Below are positions 1-9,150 of a stretch of DNA of 44,250 nucleotides, in pieces. The stretch comes from an uncultured bacterium (GTDB lineage: Bacteria > Bacillota > Clostridia > Oscillospirales > Ruminococcaceae), in NCBI GenBank assembly GCA_905214345.1, contig CAJMLV010000024.1, positions 1 to 44,250 on the forward strand. The letters are read 5' to 3'. Numbering within the stretch: position 1 is the stretch's first letter; the number at the start of each line of letters is the position of its first letter. A model generated the notes under the pieces. That model was given only the letters and a program-made list of their open reading frames with translations, made no database searches and was not told the origin of the DNA. The position numbers and the translations under genes were made by a program.

Positions 1-762
1 TATGTGGCGGCCCACCGTGTGGTGCTCTGGCCCATGAGTGATACCGGCATCAATCTGGAAGCCTACAATCGCGTGTTCCACGACTCCTCCATCATCACCT
101 CCCTGTGGGTCACCGTTGAGGTCACCGTCATCTTTACCATCATCGGCATGTTCCTGACCGTCTGCGCGGCCTACGCCCTGACCCGCCCGGAACTGCACGG
201 ACGCAAGGTCATGACCTTCATGATCATGTTCACCATGTACTTCACCGCAGGTACCATCCCCGACTACTTGCTGATGAGCGAGCTGAACATGCTGGACACC
301 ATCTGGTGCCTGATCCTGCCCCTGTGCTTCGCCCCGTACAACCTGCTGATCATGAAGAACAACTTCCAGGGTTCCATCCCTGAAAGCCTGATCGAGTCCG
401 CCCGTCTGGACGGCGCCAGCCACTTCACCATCCTGGGCCGCATCGTGGTGCCCCTGTCCAAGCCCATCCTGGCCACCATCGCCCTGTTCTACGCCGTGGG
501 CCGCTGGAACGCTTACGCCGACGCCCTGTACTACATCAAACAGCGCGTGGACCTGCGTCCTCTGCAGCTGAAACTGTACTACCTCATCGTGGCTGCCAGC
601 GAGAGCTTCCAGTCCGAAGGCATCTCCTCCACCGTCATGACCAACCCGGATGTGCTCCAGGCCGCCTGCATCATCTTTGCGGCGGTGCCCATCATCTGCG
701 TGTACCCCTTCCTGCAGAAGTACTTCGTGCAGGGCACCATGGTCGGCGCTGTCAAGGGGTGA
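1..762 (+). CDS. Carbohydrate ABC transporter permease, LplC/MalG type (5' partial)
   Basis: Inner permease subunit of a sugar ABC importer. The frame is open to the first base of the window, so the N-terminus is missing; about 253 residues remain. Five hydrophobic segments are visible (near residues 35-55, 70-90, 100-115, 155-170, 220-240). The EAA loop that contacts the ATPase is clear near residues 128-150 (ESARLDGAS followed by ...VVPLSKP). The C-terminus, ending FVQGTMVGAVKG, is typical of the LplC/YtcP permeases that serve oligo-uronide importers. The binding-protein gene follows after 97 bp, and a partner LplB permease would be expected just upstream, outside the window. The cluster carries no ATPase; such importers often share a genome-wide MsmX-type ATPase (family knowledge). 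Family call is firm; substrate is inferred from the pectin enzymes downstream. Confidence 0.93.
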   Translation, partial: YVAAHRVVLWPMSDTGINLEAYNRVFHDSSIITSLWVTVEVTVIFTIIGMFLTVCAAYALTRPELHGRKVMTFMIMFTMYFTAGTIPDYLLMSELNMLDTIWCLILPLCFAPYNLLIMKNNFQGSIPESLIESARLDGASHFTILGRIVVPLSKPILATIALFYAVGRWNAYADALYYIKQRVDLRPLQLKLYYLIVAASESFQSEGISSTVMTNPDVLQAACIIFAAVPIICVYPFLQKYFVQGTMVGAVKG

Positions 763-859
763 TCACCGCCCCGTTCTTCTTTCGTAACCGGCCGGGCCGA
801 TGCGCCCGGCTGCAGATAAGACCCCCATGTTTTCAAGTTTTCATTTAAGGAGGAAAACC

Positions 860-2530
860 ATGAAAAACACCTGGAAAAAGGCAGCCGCCTTCGCGCTGGC
901 AGCCGCAATGACCACCTCTCTGCTGGCCGGCTGCGGCGGCAAGGATTCCGGCTCTTCCAGCACCGCCAGCACCGGCGGCACGGACAGCTCCGCCACCACC
1001 GAGACCGGCACCGAAGGTTCCTACACCGACTATTCCGCCGGCTTCCCCGAGAGAGTCACCCTGCAGATCCCGGTCTATGACCGCGGCTTCGAAAACTGGG
1101 ACGTGACCAACAACTACTACACCAAGTGGGTGCAGCAGGAATTCGGTGAAAAGTACAACGTGGATGTGGAGTTCGTTGCCATCTCCCGTACCAACGAAGT
1201 CACCGACTACATGCAGATGATCGCCGCCGGCACCGCCCCCGACATCATCATGCACTACGATATGCCTCAGGCCGTTGCCTACTATGACCAGGGCGCCCTG
1301 CAGGAAATCGATTACGATGAGCTGGCCTACTACGCCCCCACCTACTGGGCCAACATGCAGAGCACCATCGAGACCTACGGCACCGTGAACGATGAAAAGG
1401 TCTTCATCTTTGCCGAACGCGAACCCATCTACTACAACTGGGTCACCCTGATCCGCAAAGACTGGTGCGACCAGGTCGGCATGGAAGTGCCCACCACCTG
1501 GGATGAGCTCAACGCCGTTGCCTCCGCCTGGAAGGAAGCCGGTCTGGGCACCATCAACCACGAACTGTGGACCAAGTCCTTCACCTACTTCTATCCCTGG
1601 ATCGAGGCTGACTCTGCCGCCAACCAGGAAGAACTGGCCCTGTATCTGGACCTGAACGTGGCCCCCTTCACCTGGAGCGCCACTGAAAACTACCTGCGCG
1701 CCACCAACGAGCAGTACAACAACGGTCAGCTGGACCCCAACTTCTACCTGACCACCGACGACACCATGGAGAAGAGCAAGTTCGTCTCCGGTGAATGCGG
1801 CACTTACAGCTTCTACATCTCCAACGGCACCGACGCCATCTCCAGCCTGCTGGCCAACTTCCCCGACGCCGAAGTGGCGGTCCTGAACTCCACTCCCTCC
1901 ATCGTGGACGAAGGCTACACCCCCTACTACTATGAATATCCCTCTTACGGCATGATCATGGGCATCAACGCCGCCAGCTCCGACGAAGAGCGCGCCGCTG
2001 TGTACATGTATCTGGAATGGCTGAGCCAGCCCGAGAACCTGACCTACATGCAGTACGGCGTGGAAGGCGAGACCTACACCGTCAGCGATTCCGGCATCAA
2101 CACCCTGGTCACCGACTACACCGGTGAAGCCGCTCTGTCCCAGAACCAGAACAAGGACTACTGGTGCCTGGTTCAGGAAGTCATCACCTACGGCGACGAA
2201 GCCAAGGACCTGGAAGCCAACAAGCTGACCCTGGCCCCCGCCGGTTACGAAGATCTGATCCAGCAGTCTTACGACATGTGCAAGGCCAACGAGGACGCCG
2301 GCCTGATCAGCCCCATCTTCACCTCTGTTGTCGAATCCAGCACCGAGTACTCCGCCGACCTGGCCAGCCTGTGGCAGGAAGCTTACGTTGCCTGCATCAC
2401 CTGCAAGCCCGAAGAGTTTGACGCTCTGTACGAAGAGTACTGCCAGGAATACCTGGATGCCGGCTACCAGGAGATCCTGGACGAAAAGCAGGCTCTGATC
2501 GACGAAGGCGCTGTCCTGTACGCCGAATAA
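860..2530 (+). CDS. Sugar ABC transporter substrate-binding lipoprotein (LplA-like)
   Basis: Extracellular solute-binding protein, 556 aa, that delivers an oligosaccharide to the permease encoded upstream. The start at 860 follows AAGGAGG with a 6-8 base gap and begins a classic lipoprotein signal: Lys-rich start, Ala/Leu-rich core, lipobox LLAG-Cys ending near residue 25, then a Ser/Thr/Gly linker. The mature part has the family pattern of aromatic-rich sugar contacts and a negatively charged C-terminal helix. Length (about 550 aa) matches LplA/YtcQ-type binding proteins rather than the shorter 420-aa maltose type. Downstream at 2570 is a strong terminator, so transporter transcripts probably end here and the enzyme genes restart from their own promoter. 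A second, truncated LplA-like protein lies at 42929-43273. Confidence 0.93.
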   Translation: MKNTWKKAAAFALAAAMTTSLLAGCGGKDSGSSSTASTGGTDSSATTETGTEGSYTDYSAGFPERVTLQIPVYDRGFENWDVTNNYYTKWVQQEFGEKYNVDVEFVAISRTNEVTDYMQMIAAGTAPDIIMHYDMPQAVAYYDQGALQEIDYDELAYYAPTYWANMQSTIETYGTVNDEKVFIFAEREPIYYNWVTLIRKDWCDQVGMEVPTTWDELNAVASAWKEAGLGTINHELWTKSFTYFYPWIEADSAANQEELALYLDLNVAPFTWSATENYLRATNEQYNNGQLDPNFYLTTDDTMEKSKFVSGECGTYSFYISNGTDAISSLLANFPDAEVAVLNSTPSIVDEGYTPYYYEYPSYGMIMGINAASSDEERAAVYMYLEWLSQPENLTYMQYGVEGETYTVSDSGINTLVTDYTGEAALSQNQNKDYWCLVQEVITYGDEAKDLEANKLTLAPAGYEDLIQQSYDMCKANEDAGLISPIFTSVVESSTEYSADLASLWQEAYVACITCKPEEFDALYEEYCQEYLDAGYQEILDEKQALIDEGAVLYAE

Positions 2531-2569
2531 CCCCTTCATAACCCGATAAAAGCGGCACATTCGCCGTGT

Positions 2570-2606
2570 GCGCGGGGCTGCTGCCAAAGCGGCCCCGCGC
2601 CTTTTT
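2570..2606 (+). terminator. Intrinsic terminator after binding-protein gene
   Basis: A 9-bp GC stem (GCGCGGGGC at 2570-2578 with GCCCCGCGC at 2592-2600) is followed by C and five T. Confidence 0.88.
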
Positions 2607-2613
2607 AACGGGC

Positions 2614-2643
2614 TTGAGCCCCACACCGGCAAAGTCCTATAAT
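2614..2643 (+). promoter_or_regulatory. Sigma-A-type promoter for the pectin enzyme genes
   Basis: TTGAGC (2614-2619), an 18-bp spacer and a consensus TATAAT (2638-2643) lie between the terminator and the GH105 start. It would drive the GH105-CE12-GH112-GH51-aldo/keto reductase run. Confidence 0.75.
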
Positions 2644-2702
2644 AGCCATACAAGGGCGGACGGCCGCCCCGCAACAGAAATTGCAAAAGGAGAATACAAA
2701 CC

Positions 2703-3752
2703 ATGGCCGGACTGATTTACGACAAACAGCAGATTGAAAAGACCATCGACTCCATTGTGGAGCGCACCATGCGGATGGATATGCCCTGGGACTGGCCCTG
2801 CGGCGTGGCCTATTACGGCATCTGCGAAGCCTATGAGGTGACCAAGAACGAAAAGTACCTGCAGCTGGTCAAGGACCGTGTGGACGAATACATCGAGCTG
2901 GGCCTGCCCAAATGGACGGTGAACACCTGCTCCATGGGCCACTGCCTCATCACCCTGTACCAGCACACCGGCGACGAAAAGTATCTGGACATCGCCAAGA
3001 GCAAGGTGGAATATCTGGAAAAGGAAGCCCTGCGTTTCGGGGACCATGTATTGCAGCACACCGTTTCGGTGAACAACGACTTCCCCGAACAGGCCTGGGC
3101 CGACACCCTGTTCATGGCCGCCTTCTTCCTGCTGCGTATGGGCGTACTGCTCAACGACCAGGCCCTCATCGACGACGCCCTGAACCAGTATTACTGGCAT
3201 ATCAAGTATCTGCAGGACCCCAATACCGGCCTGTACTATCACGGCTACAACAACATCACCGGCGATCACATGTCCGGCATGTTCTGGGGCCGCGCCAACG
3301 CCTGGGCGGCCTACACCATGGCCCAGGTGGGCGTACGCCTGCCCGAATGCTACCTGTATCCCAAGTTTCTGGACGTGGTGGGCAGCCTGAACGACCAGCT
3401 GGCAGCCCTCAAGCTGTACCAGACCGAAAACGGCCTGTGGCGCACCATCGTGGATGACCCCGATTCCTATGAGGAGATCAGCGCTTCCGCCGGTATTGCC
3501 TCCGCCATGATCACCAAGGGCAATCCCCTGCACATCAAGTACATCAACAAGGCCATTCCCGGCCTGCTGGCCAATGTCAGCCCCGACGGCCGCGTGATGA
3601 ACGTGTCCGGCGGCACCGCCGTGATGAAGGACCGGGACGGCTACCGGGGCATCAGCCGGGATTGGATCCAGGGCTGGGGCCAGGGGTTGGCGCTGGCGTT
3701 CTTTGCCGGCGTGCTGAACTACGAGAACGTGCGCAGCGACGGAGCTTTGTAA
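2703..3752 (+). CDS. Unsaturated rhamnogalacturonyl hydrolase, GH105 (YteR-like)
   Basis: Removes the 4,5-unsaturated galacturonic acid left at the non-reducing end of rhamnogalacturonan oligosaccharides after lyase cleavage. The 349-aa product has the length of YteR-type enzymes (about 370 aa). Family signatures: WPCGVAYYGI near residue 31, the segment EQAWADTLFM with Asp134 in the place of the catalytic Asp (Asp143 in YteR), and WGRANAWAAY near residue 200, where the family has WGRGNGW. No signal peptide, so it acts in the cytoplasm on imported oligosaccharides. The start follows AAAAGGAG. It is the first gene after the 2614 promoter, and the CE12 gene begins 1 bp after its stop, so the two are probably translated together. 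Confidence 0.93.
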   Translation: MAGLIYDKQQIEKTIDSIVERTMRMDMPWDWPCGVAYYGICEAYEVTKNEKYLQLVKDRVDEYIELGLPKWTVNTCSMGHCLITLYQHTGDEKYLDIAKSKVEYLEKEALRFGDHVLQHTVSVNNDFPEQAWADTLFMAAFFLLRMGVLLNDQALIDDALNQYYWHIKYLQDPNTGLYYHGYNNITGDHMSGMFWGRANAWAAYTMAQVGVRLPECYLYPKFLDVVGSLNDQLAALKLYQTENGLWRTIVDDPDSYEEISASAGIASAMITKGNPLHIKYINKAIPGLLANVSPDGRVMNVSGGTAVMKDRDGYRGISRDWIQGWGQGLALAFFAGVLNYENVRSDGAL

Positions 3753-3753
3753 G

Positions 3754-5397
3754 ATGGATCTTTCTTTTGATTTTTGCCTGCCCGGCCAGGCGGAAGCCTA
3801 TACCCCGCAGACCGGCCACGGTTTTGTGAATGCGGTCTCCCTGCAGGAAATGCCCCGGCTGACGGTGCCCCAGATCGGCGCCAACTGGCAGCCCATGTGG
3901 TGGCACGACGGCTGGAAAGCGAATTTCCGCACCGTTCCATCGGGGGTGGAAGCCTGCGCCCATGATCTGCCCGCCGCCGACCTTGCGGGGCGTTCCCTGC
4001 CCCTTTGGTTCCGGGCCGATCTGCCGGAAGAGGGCATTTATGCCGCCAAAGTGATTCTGTTCGGGCAGGGAGGCGAAGCCCTGCTCTTTGCGGGGCGACG
4101 CCGTCTTGTCTGGCGGGGCACCCTGACGCCCGGGGAATGCCGGGAGGTGGAATTCCTCACCGATGTGACCCCCTTGGTGCCGGACGGAGAGAGCGCTCCC
4201 GCCCTGTACCCCGCCGCCGACATCGTAACGGTGGGGGCCGGGCTGCAGCGGGTGGAACTGACCCGCGCTGACGCCCGCCGTGTATTCCTGATGGGGGATT
4301 CCACCGTCACCGACCAGTGTGCCGGCTTCCCCTATGCCCCCGGCACCAGCTATGCGGGATGGGGGCAGATGCTGGGGTATTATCTGCCCAAAGAGTTCTG
4401 CGTGTCGAACCACGCCCACTCCGGCCTGACCACCGAAAGCTTCGAGACCGGCGGGCACTGGGCGGTGGTGGAGCCCCGTCTGCGGCCGGGTGATGTATGC
4501 CTGATGCAGTTCGGCCACAACGACCAGAAACTGCCTCATCTCACCGCCGAGGGAGGGTACACCCAGCGCCTGCGCGCCTACATCCGCGCCATCCGGGCCA
4601 AGGATGCCTTGCCGGTTCTGGTCACCCCGCTGGCCCGCAACAGCTGGACCGCCGACGGGCAGTACAATGACCTGCTGGCCGCTTTCGCCCGGGCCGTGCA
4701 CCGGCTGGGACAGGAAGAGCAGGTCCCTGTGCTGGACCTGCACGCCGCTTCCATGAAAGCAGTGGAAAGCCAGGGTCGGGATGCCTCCAAATGCTGGTTC
4801 TATCCCGGCGATTACACCCACACCAACGACTTCGGTGCCTGCCGCTGGGCCGCCTTCCTGGCCGGGGAACTCTGTGCCGTCCTGGGGCTCACCGCCCCCG
4901 AACGTACCCCCTGGGCCCCCGCCGAACCGCTGCGCCCGCTGGCGCCTCCGCCGGACCGGACCGCCACCGCTGCCGACCGGCCGGACCCCTACATCGACTA
5001 CGAGACCACCAATCCCGAAGCTCCCCTGACCCGGGCCGATGCTCTGTGCCTGGTGACAGCGGCGCTGGGGCTGTTCCCCACCAACGAATACACCAGTCCC
5101 TTTGCGGACGTGGTGGGGCAGGCGCCCTACGCCCCCGCGGTACAGGCCGCCGTGCAGGCGGACCTGGTCCCCGCCGCCTGGGTGGCGGACGGCTGCCTGC
5201 ACCCTTCGGAAAAAATGAGTCTGAAGGAATTTTTGTCTGTGCTGATTCCCGGCTATGCCATCCGCTGCACCCTGCCCCACGGCGAAAGCTATTTTGCCCA
5301 GGCGGTGCAGTCCGGATTGATTCCGCCGGAACTGGACCCCGAAGCCACCGTCACCCGGGCCCGGGGTGCCGACATCTGCCGCCGGGTGCATATCTGA
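3754..5397 (+). CDS. Rhamnogalacturonan acetylesterase-like SGNH hydrolase (CE12) with SLH-like C-terminal tail
   Basis: Predicted to remove acetyl groups from rhamnogalacturonan oligosaccharides (547 aa). An N-terminal beta-sandwich-like region (about 1-170) precedes the SGNH hydrolase core: block I MGDSTVTD with Ser183 as nucleophile, GHND (255-257 includes the block III Asn) and block V DYTH with Asp353 and His356. From about residue 420 to the end there are two stretches shaped like S-layer homology repeats (start LTRADALCLV...FADV, then SLKEFLSVL...ESYFAQAVQSGLI). This is odd, because SLH modules normally anchor exported proteins and no signal peptide is visible here. The start is 1 bp after the GH105 stop with a GGAG inside that gene. 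Esterase call is firm; the tail's role is unknown. Confidence 0.88.
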   Translation: MDLSFDFCLPGQAEAYTPQTGHGFVNAVSLQEMPRLTVPQIGANWQPMWWHDGWKANFRTVPSGVEACAHDLPAADLAGRSLPLWFRADLPEEGIYAAKVILFGQGGEALLFAGRRRLVWRGTLTPGECREVEFLTDVTPLVPDGESAPALYPAADIVTVGAGLQRVELTRADARRVFLMGDSTVTDQCAGFPYAPGTSYAGWGQMLGYYLPKEFCVSNHAHSGLTTESFETGGHWAVVEPRLRPGDVCLMQFGHNDQKLPHLTAEGGYTQRLRAYIRAIRAKDALPVLVTPLARNSWTADGQYNDLLAAFARAVHRLGQEEQVPVLDLHAASMKAVESQGRDASKCWFYPGDYTHTNDFGACRWAAFLAGELCAVLGLTAPERTPWAPAEPLRPLAPPPDRTATAADRPDPYIDYETTNPEAPLTRADALCLVTAALGLFPTNEYTSPFADVVGQAPYAPAVQAAVQADLVPAAWVADGCLHPSEKMSLKEFLSVLIPGYAIRCTLPHGESYFAQAVQSGLIPPELDPEATVTRARGADICRRVHI

Positions 5398-5440
5398 AAT
5401 TTTCCCTGCGGACAAACCACAACGAAAGGTTGGATACACC

Positions 5441-7597
5441 ATGAAACACCACACCACCGGCGGCTTCACCCTGCCCGGTGAAGCCGGATGCGAAGCCCTG
5501 ACCCTGGATCTGGCACGCCGCTGGGGCGCGGATGTGATCCGTGACAGCGACGGCACCGAACTGTCGGATGAGATCCTGCAGGCCGGGTACGACATCTACT
5601 CCACCATCTGCATCATCCGCGAGCACAACGACTGGGCCCGGCAGCACCCGGACTGCCTGCAGCAGACTTTCCTGTCCACCCAGCCCGCCCTGGCCGAAGA
5701 AGAAAGCCTGTCCGTGCCCCTGATGGCCGGATTCTTCGACCAGCAGTTCAAGGTCAACGACCGTCCTGCCGCCCTGGCTTTGTGGCAGGTGTGGGACCGC
5801 ACCGAAGAGACCCTGCTGCCCGCCGACGCCTGGCAGTGGCAGCCGGACACCGGCTGCGTGGTGATCCGCCATCCGGTTCCCTATCACCAGTACACCGTCA
5901 GCTTTCTGGCCTGGCGTATCTGGGAAGAAATTTCCATGTACAACCATGTGACCAACGGCTGGACCAAGGAGCATCTGGTGCCCATTGACCCCCGCACCCC
6001 CGTGGCCCGGGAATACCTGACCCACTGGCTGCAGACCTGGTGCGAAAATCACCCCCACACCAATGTGGTGCGCTTTACCAGCATGTTCTACAACTTTGTG
6101 TGGATGTGGGGCTCGGACGAGCGCAACCGCAACCTGTTCACCGACTGGGGCAGTTATGACTTTACCGTGTCGGAACAGGCCCTGGCAGACTTCGCCGCCG
6201 AATACGGCTACGCCCTGACGGCCGAAGATTTCATCAACAAGGGCAATTTCCAGGTCACCCACATGCCCCCCAGTGACCGCAAGCGGGATTACATGGCCTT
6301 CACCCAGCGGTTTGTGGCCGGGTACGGCAAAGAACTGGTGGACCTGGTACACAGCTACGGCAAAAAGGCCTACGTTTTCTACGACGACAGCTGGGTGGGG
6401 GTGGAGCCCTACGGCCCCTGTTTTGAGCAGTTCGGCTTTGACGGCATCATCAAGTGCGTTTTCTCCGGCTACGAAGCCCGGATGTGCGCCGGGGTAAAAG
6501 CCCCGGTGCATGAGCTGCGCCTGCACCCCTATCTCTTCCCCGTGGGTCTGGGCGGGGCCCCTACCTTCATGCCCGGCGGTGATCCCACCCGGGACGCCAA
6601 ACTGTACTGGAACCATGTGCGCCGGGCCTTGCTCCGCGCCCCCATCGACCGCATCGGTCTGGGCGGGTACCTGCATCTGCTGGAGGACTTCCCGGACTTT
6701 GTGCAGTATATTGCCGATCTGGCGGACGAGTTCCGCACCGTGCGGGACCTGCACCGCGCCGGCAAAGTCTACATCATGCCCCTGACCGTAGCTGTGCTGC
6801 ACAGCTGGGGCAATCTGCGCCCCTGGACCCTGTCCGGTCACTTCCACGAAACCTATATGCACGACCTTATCCACATCAACGAAGCGCTTTCCGGCCTGCC
6901 GGTGCAGACCGAATTCCTGAGCTTTGAGGATGTGAAGGCCGGCAAGCTGGAAGGGGTGGATGTGGTCATCAACGCCGGCCGGGCGGGCACCGCCTGGAGC
7001 GGCGGCGACGCCTGGCATGATGCCAAGCTGGTCACGGCCCTGAACACCTGGGCAGCCCAGGGCGGCGTGCTCATCGGTGTGAATGAGCCTTCCGCCGCAC
7101 CGGGCCACGGCGATTACTTCCGCATGGCCCGTGCTCTGGGTGTGGACGAGGACACCGGCGCCCGGGTCTGCCACGGCCGCTGGCCGGTGGCCGCCGATCC
7201 TGTACCCGGACTCATTCCCGAAGGTGCGGAGCTCCCTGTGCGGGAACACCTCTACCTCACCGACGGCGACACCCGGGTGCTGGCCGAACAGGACGGCTGC
7301 CCCGCCATCGCCACGCATGCCTTCGGCAAAGGCCGGGGTGTGTACCTGGCCGGGTTCTCCTACTCGCCGGAAAACGCCCGGATGCTGCTGAACCTGATGC
7401 TGTGGGCCAAGGGCCTGCCCCTGAACGCCGCCTACCTGACCACCGATCCCGGCACCGAGTGCGCCTGGTTCCCCGATGCCCGTCAGCTGGTGGTCATCAA
7501 CAACACCGATACCCCCCGCACCACCGCCGTGCACACCCCCGAAGGGGATGTCACGGTGGAACTGGAACCCTTTGCTACCTGCATCCTGGACCGCTGA
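5441..7597 (+). CDS. GH112 galactosyl phosphorylase, probably beta-1,4-galactosyl-L-rhamnose phosphorylase
   Basis: A 718-aa cytoplasmic phosphorylase of the GH112 family, which splits beta-galactosides with phosphate to give galactose 1-phosphate. Length and order fit the family: N-terminal TIM-barrel (about 1-440), a flavodoxin/amidotransferase-like alpha/beta domain (about 450-640, with VDVVINAGRAGTAWSGGDAW) and a small C-terminal beta domain. The motif FYDDSWVGVEPYG (Asp315/Asp316) sits where the general acid is expected (Asp313 in the Bifidobacterium lacto-N-biose enzyme). GH112 includes lacto-N-biose/galacto-N-biose phosphorylases and galactosyl-rhamnose phosphorylases; here the rhamnogalacturonan neighbours point to the latter. 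That substrate choice is inference. Start at 5441 chosen for the GAAAGG 9-14 bases upstream and agreement with family N-termini. Confidence 0.9.
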   Translation: MKHHTTGGFTLPGEAGCEALTLDLARRWGADVIRDSDGTELSDEILQAGYDIYSTICIIREHNDWARQHPDCLQQTFLSTQPALAEEESLSVPLMAGFFDQQFKVNDRPAALALWQVWDRTEETLLPADAWQWQPDTGCVVIRHPVPYHQYTVSFLAWRIWEEISMYNHVTNGWTKEHLVPIDPRTPVAREYLTHWLQTWCENHPHTNVVRFTSMFYNFVWMWGSDERNRNLFTDWGSYDFTVSEQALADFAAEYGYALTAEDFINKGNFQVTHMPPSDRKRDYMAFTQRFVAGYGKELVDLVHSYGKKAYVFYDDSWVGVEPYGPCFEQFGFDGIIKCVFSGYEARMCAGVKAPVHELRLHPYLFPVGLGGAPTFMPGGDPTRDAKLYWNHVRRALLRAPIDRIGLGGYLHLLEDFPDFVQYIADLADEFRTVRDLHRAGKVYIMPLTVAVLHSWGNLRPWTLSGHFHETYMHDLIHINEALSGLPVQTEFLSFEDVKAGKLEGVDVVINAGRAGTAWSGGDAWHDAKLVTALNTWAAQGGVLIGVNEPSAAPGHGDYFRMARALGVDEDTGARVCHGRWPVAADPVPGLIPEGAELPVREHLYLTDGDTRVLAEQDGCPAIATHAFGKGRGVYLAGFSYSPENARMLLNLMLWAKGLPLNAAYLTTDPGTECAWFPDARQLVVINNTDTPRTTAVHTPEGDVTVELEPFATCILDR

Positions 7598-7630
7598 CCG
7601 GTCCCATCCATCCTGACAGGAGGGGATTTC

Positions 7631-9091
7631 ATGTCCCGTATCATCGTCAACGCCAACCGTTCGGCGGGCGTCATCAACAAGAACATCTACGGCCATTTTG
7701 CCGAACATCTGGGGCGCTGCATCTATGGCGGGCTGGCCAACAGTGACGGCAGCCTGCGCGCCGACGTGGTTGCCGCCCTGAAAGAGCTGCACGTTCCGGT
7801 GCTGCGCTGGCCCGGCGGCTGTTTTGCCGACACCTACCACTGGCGGGACGGCATCGGCCCCAAGGAAGAACGCAAAACCATCGTAAACACCAACTGGGGC
7901 GGCGTGACCGAAAACAACGCCTTCGGCACCCATGAGTTCATGGCCCTGTGCCGGGAACTGGGTTGCGAACCCTACATTTCCGGCAACGTGGGCAGCGGCA
8001 GTGTGCAGGAATTTTCCGATTGGGTGGAGTACTGCAACATGGCGGGGCAGTCCCCCATGGCCGCCCTGCGCCGTCAGAACGGGCAGGAAGAGCCCTTCAA
8101 CGTGCGGTACTGGGGCATCGGCAACGAAAACTGGGGCGGCGGCGGAAACATGCGCCCGGAATTTTACGCCGATCTCTGCCGCCAGTATTCCACCTTCCTG
8201 CGCAGCTATGACCCGGGCCTTGTCCCCTACAAGATCGCCTGCGGCGCCAGCGAGGAGGACTATCACTGGACCCGCACGGTGGTGGAAAGTGCCGGGCACA
8301 CCATCGACGCCATCAGTCTGCATTACTACACCATCCCGGGGGATAACTGGGGTGTGAAGGGCAGCGCCACCGACTTCGGCACCGATGAATACTACCACAC
8401 CCTCTACCGCACCCTGTGGATGGATGAACTCATCGAAAACCACAGCCGCGTGATCCGCCGTTTTGCCAAGGGCAGGAAGATCGGCCTGGCGGTGGACGAG
8501 TGGGGCACCTGGTACGATGTGGAACCGGGCACCAATCCCGGATTCCTCTACCAGCAGAACACCATGCGGGACGCTCTGGTGACCGCCATCAACCTGAACA
8601 TTTTCAACAACCACTGCGATACGGTGGTCATGGCCAACATCGCCCAGATGGTGAATGTGCTCCAGGCCATGGTCCTTACCGACGGGGACAAGCTGCTGCT
8701 GACCCCCACCTACCATGTGTTCCGCATGTACCGGGAGCACCAGAACGCCGCCCAGCTGGAAACCTACGCCGAGACCACCCTGCTGAACACGGCGGAGGAG
8801 CCGGTGCCCGACCTGCATGTGTCCGCCAGCCGCGGGACCGACGGCACCCTTCTGGTGACCGCCGCCAACCTGAGCGCCGACCAGGCACGGCCGGTGGAGG
8901 TTCTGCTCACCGGGCTGAAAGCCGCCGCCGTGACCGCCGAGGTCCTGGCCGGTGCCCCCGCCGCCCGCAACACCTTTGAAGCCCCCGCAGCCGTGGTTCC
9001 GGCCCCGCTGGAAGCCAAAATCACCGATACCGGCTTTACCGCCCAGCTGCCTCCCTGCAGCGTGGCAGCGTTCCGGGTGACCACCACTTGA
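7631..9091 (+). CDS. Alpha-L-arabinofuranosidase, GH51
   Basis: Releases terminal L-arabinofuranose from arabinan or arabinogalactan side chains. The 486-aa product matches GH51 enzymes (about 500 aa) from end to end: NIYGHFAEHLGRCIYGG near residue 18, LRWPGGCFADTYHWRDGIG near 59, the acid/base Glu166 in GIGNENWG, and the nucleophile Glu290 in VDEWGTWYD, followed by the C-terminal beta-sandwich. No signal peptide, so it works inside the cell. The start follows AGGAGGGG by 7 bases. It lies 33 bp after the GH112 gene and completes a set aimed at arabinose- and galactose-decorated rhamnogalacturonan. Confidence 0.95.
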   Translation: MSRIIVNANRSAGVINKNIYGHFAEHLGRCIYGGLANSDGSLRADVVAALKELHVPVLRWPGGCFADTYHWRDGIGPKEERKTIVNTNWGGVTENNAFGTHEFMALCRELGCEPYISGNVGSGSVQEFSDWVEYCNMAGQSPMAALRRQNGQEEPFNVRYWGIGNENWGGGGNMRPEFYADLCRQYSTFLRSYDPGLVPYKIACGASEEDYHWTRTVVESAGHTIDAISLHYYTIPGDNWGVKGSATDFGTDEYYHTLYRTLWMDELIENHSRVIRRFAKGRKIGLAVDEWGTWYDVEPGTNPGFLYQQNTMRDALVTAINLNIFNNHCDTVVMANIAQMVNVLQAMVLTDGDKLLLTPTYHVFRMYREHQNAAQLETYAETTLLNTAEEPVPDLHVSASRGTDGTLLVTAANLSADQARPVEVLLTGLKAAAVTAEVLAGAPAARNTFEAPAAVVPAPLEAKITDTGFTAQLPPCSVAAFRVTTT

Positions 9092-9150
9092 CAGCGGGCT
9101 TTGTCTCGGATAGGATGGTGACAAGATCATCCAGAAGGAGGGAACTTCCC

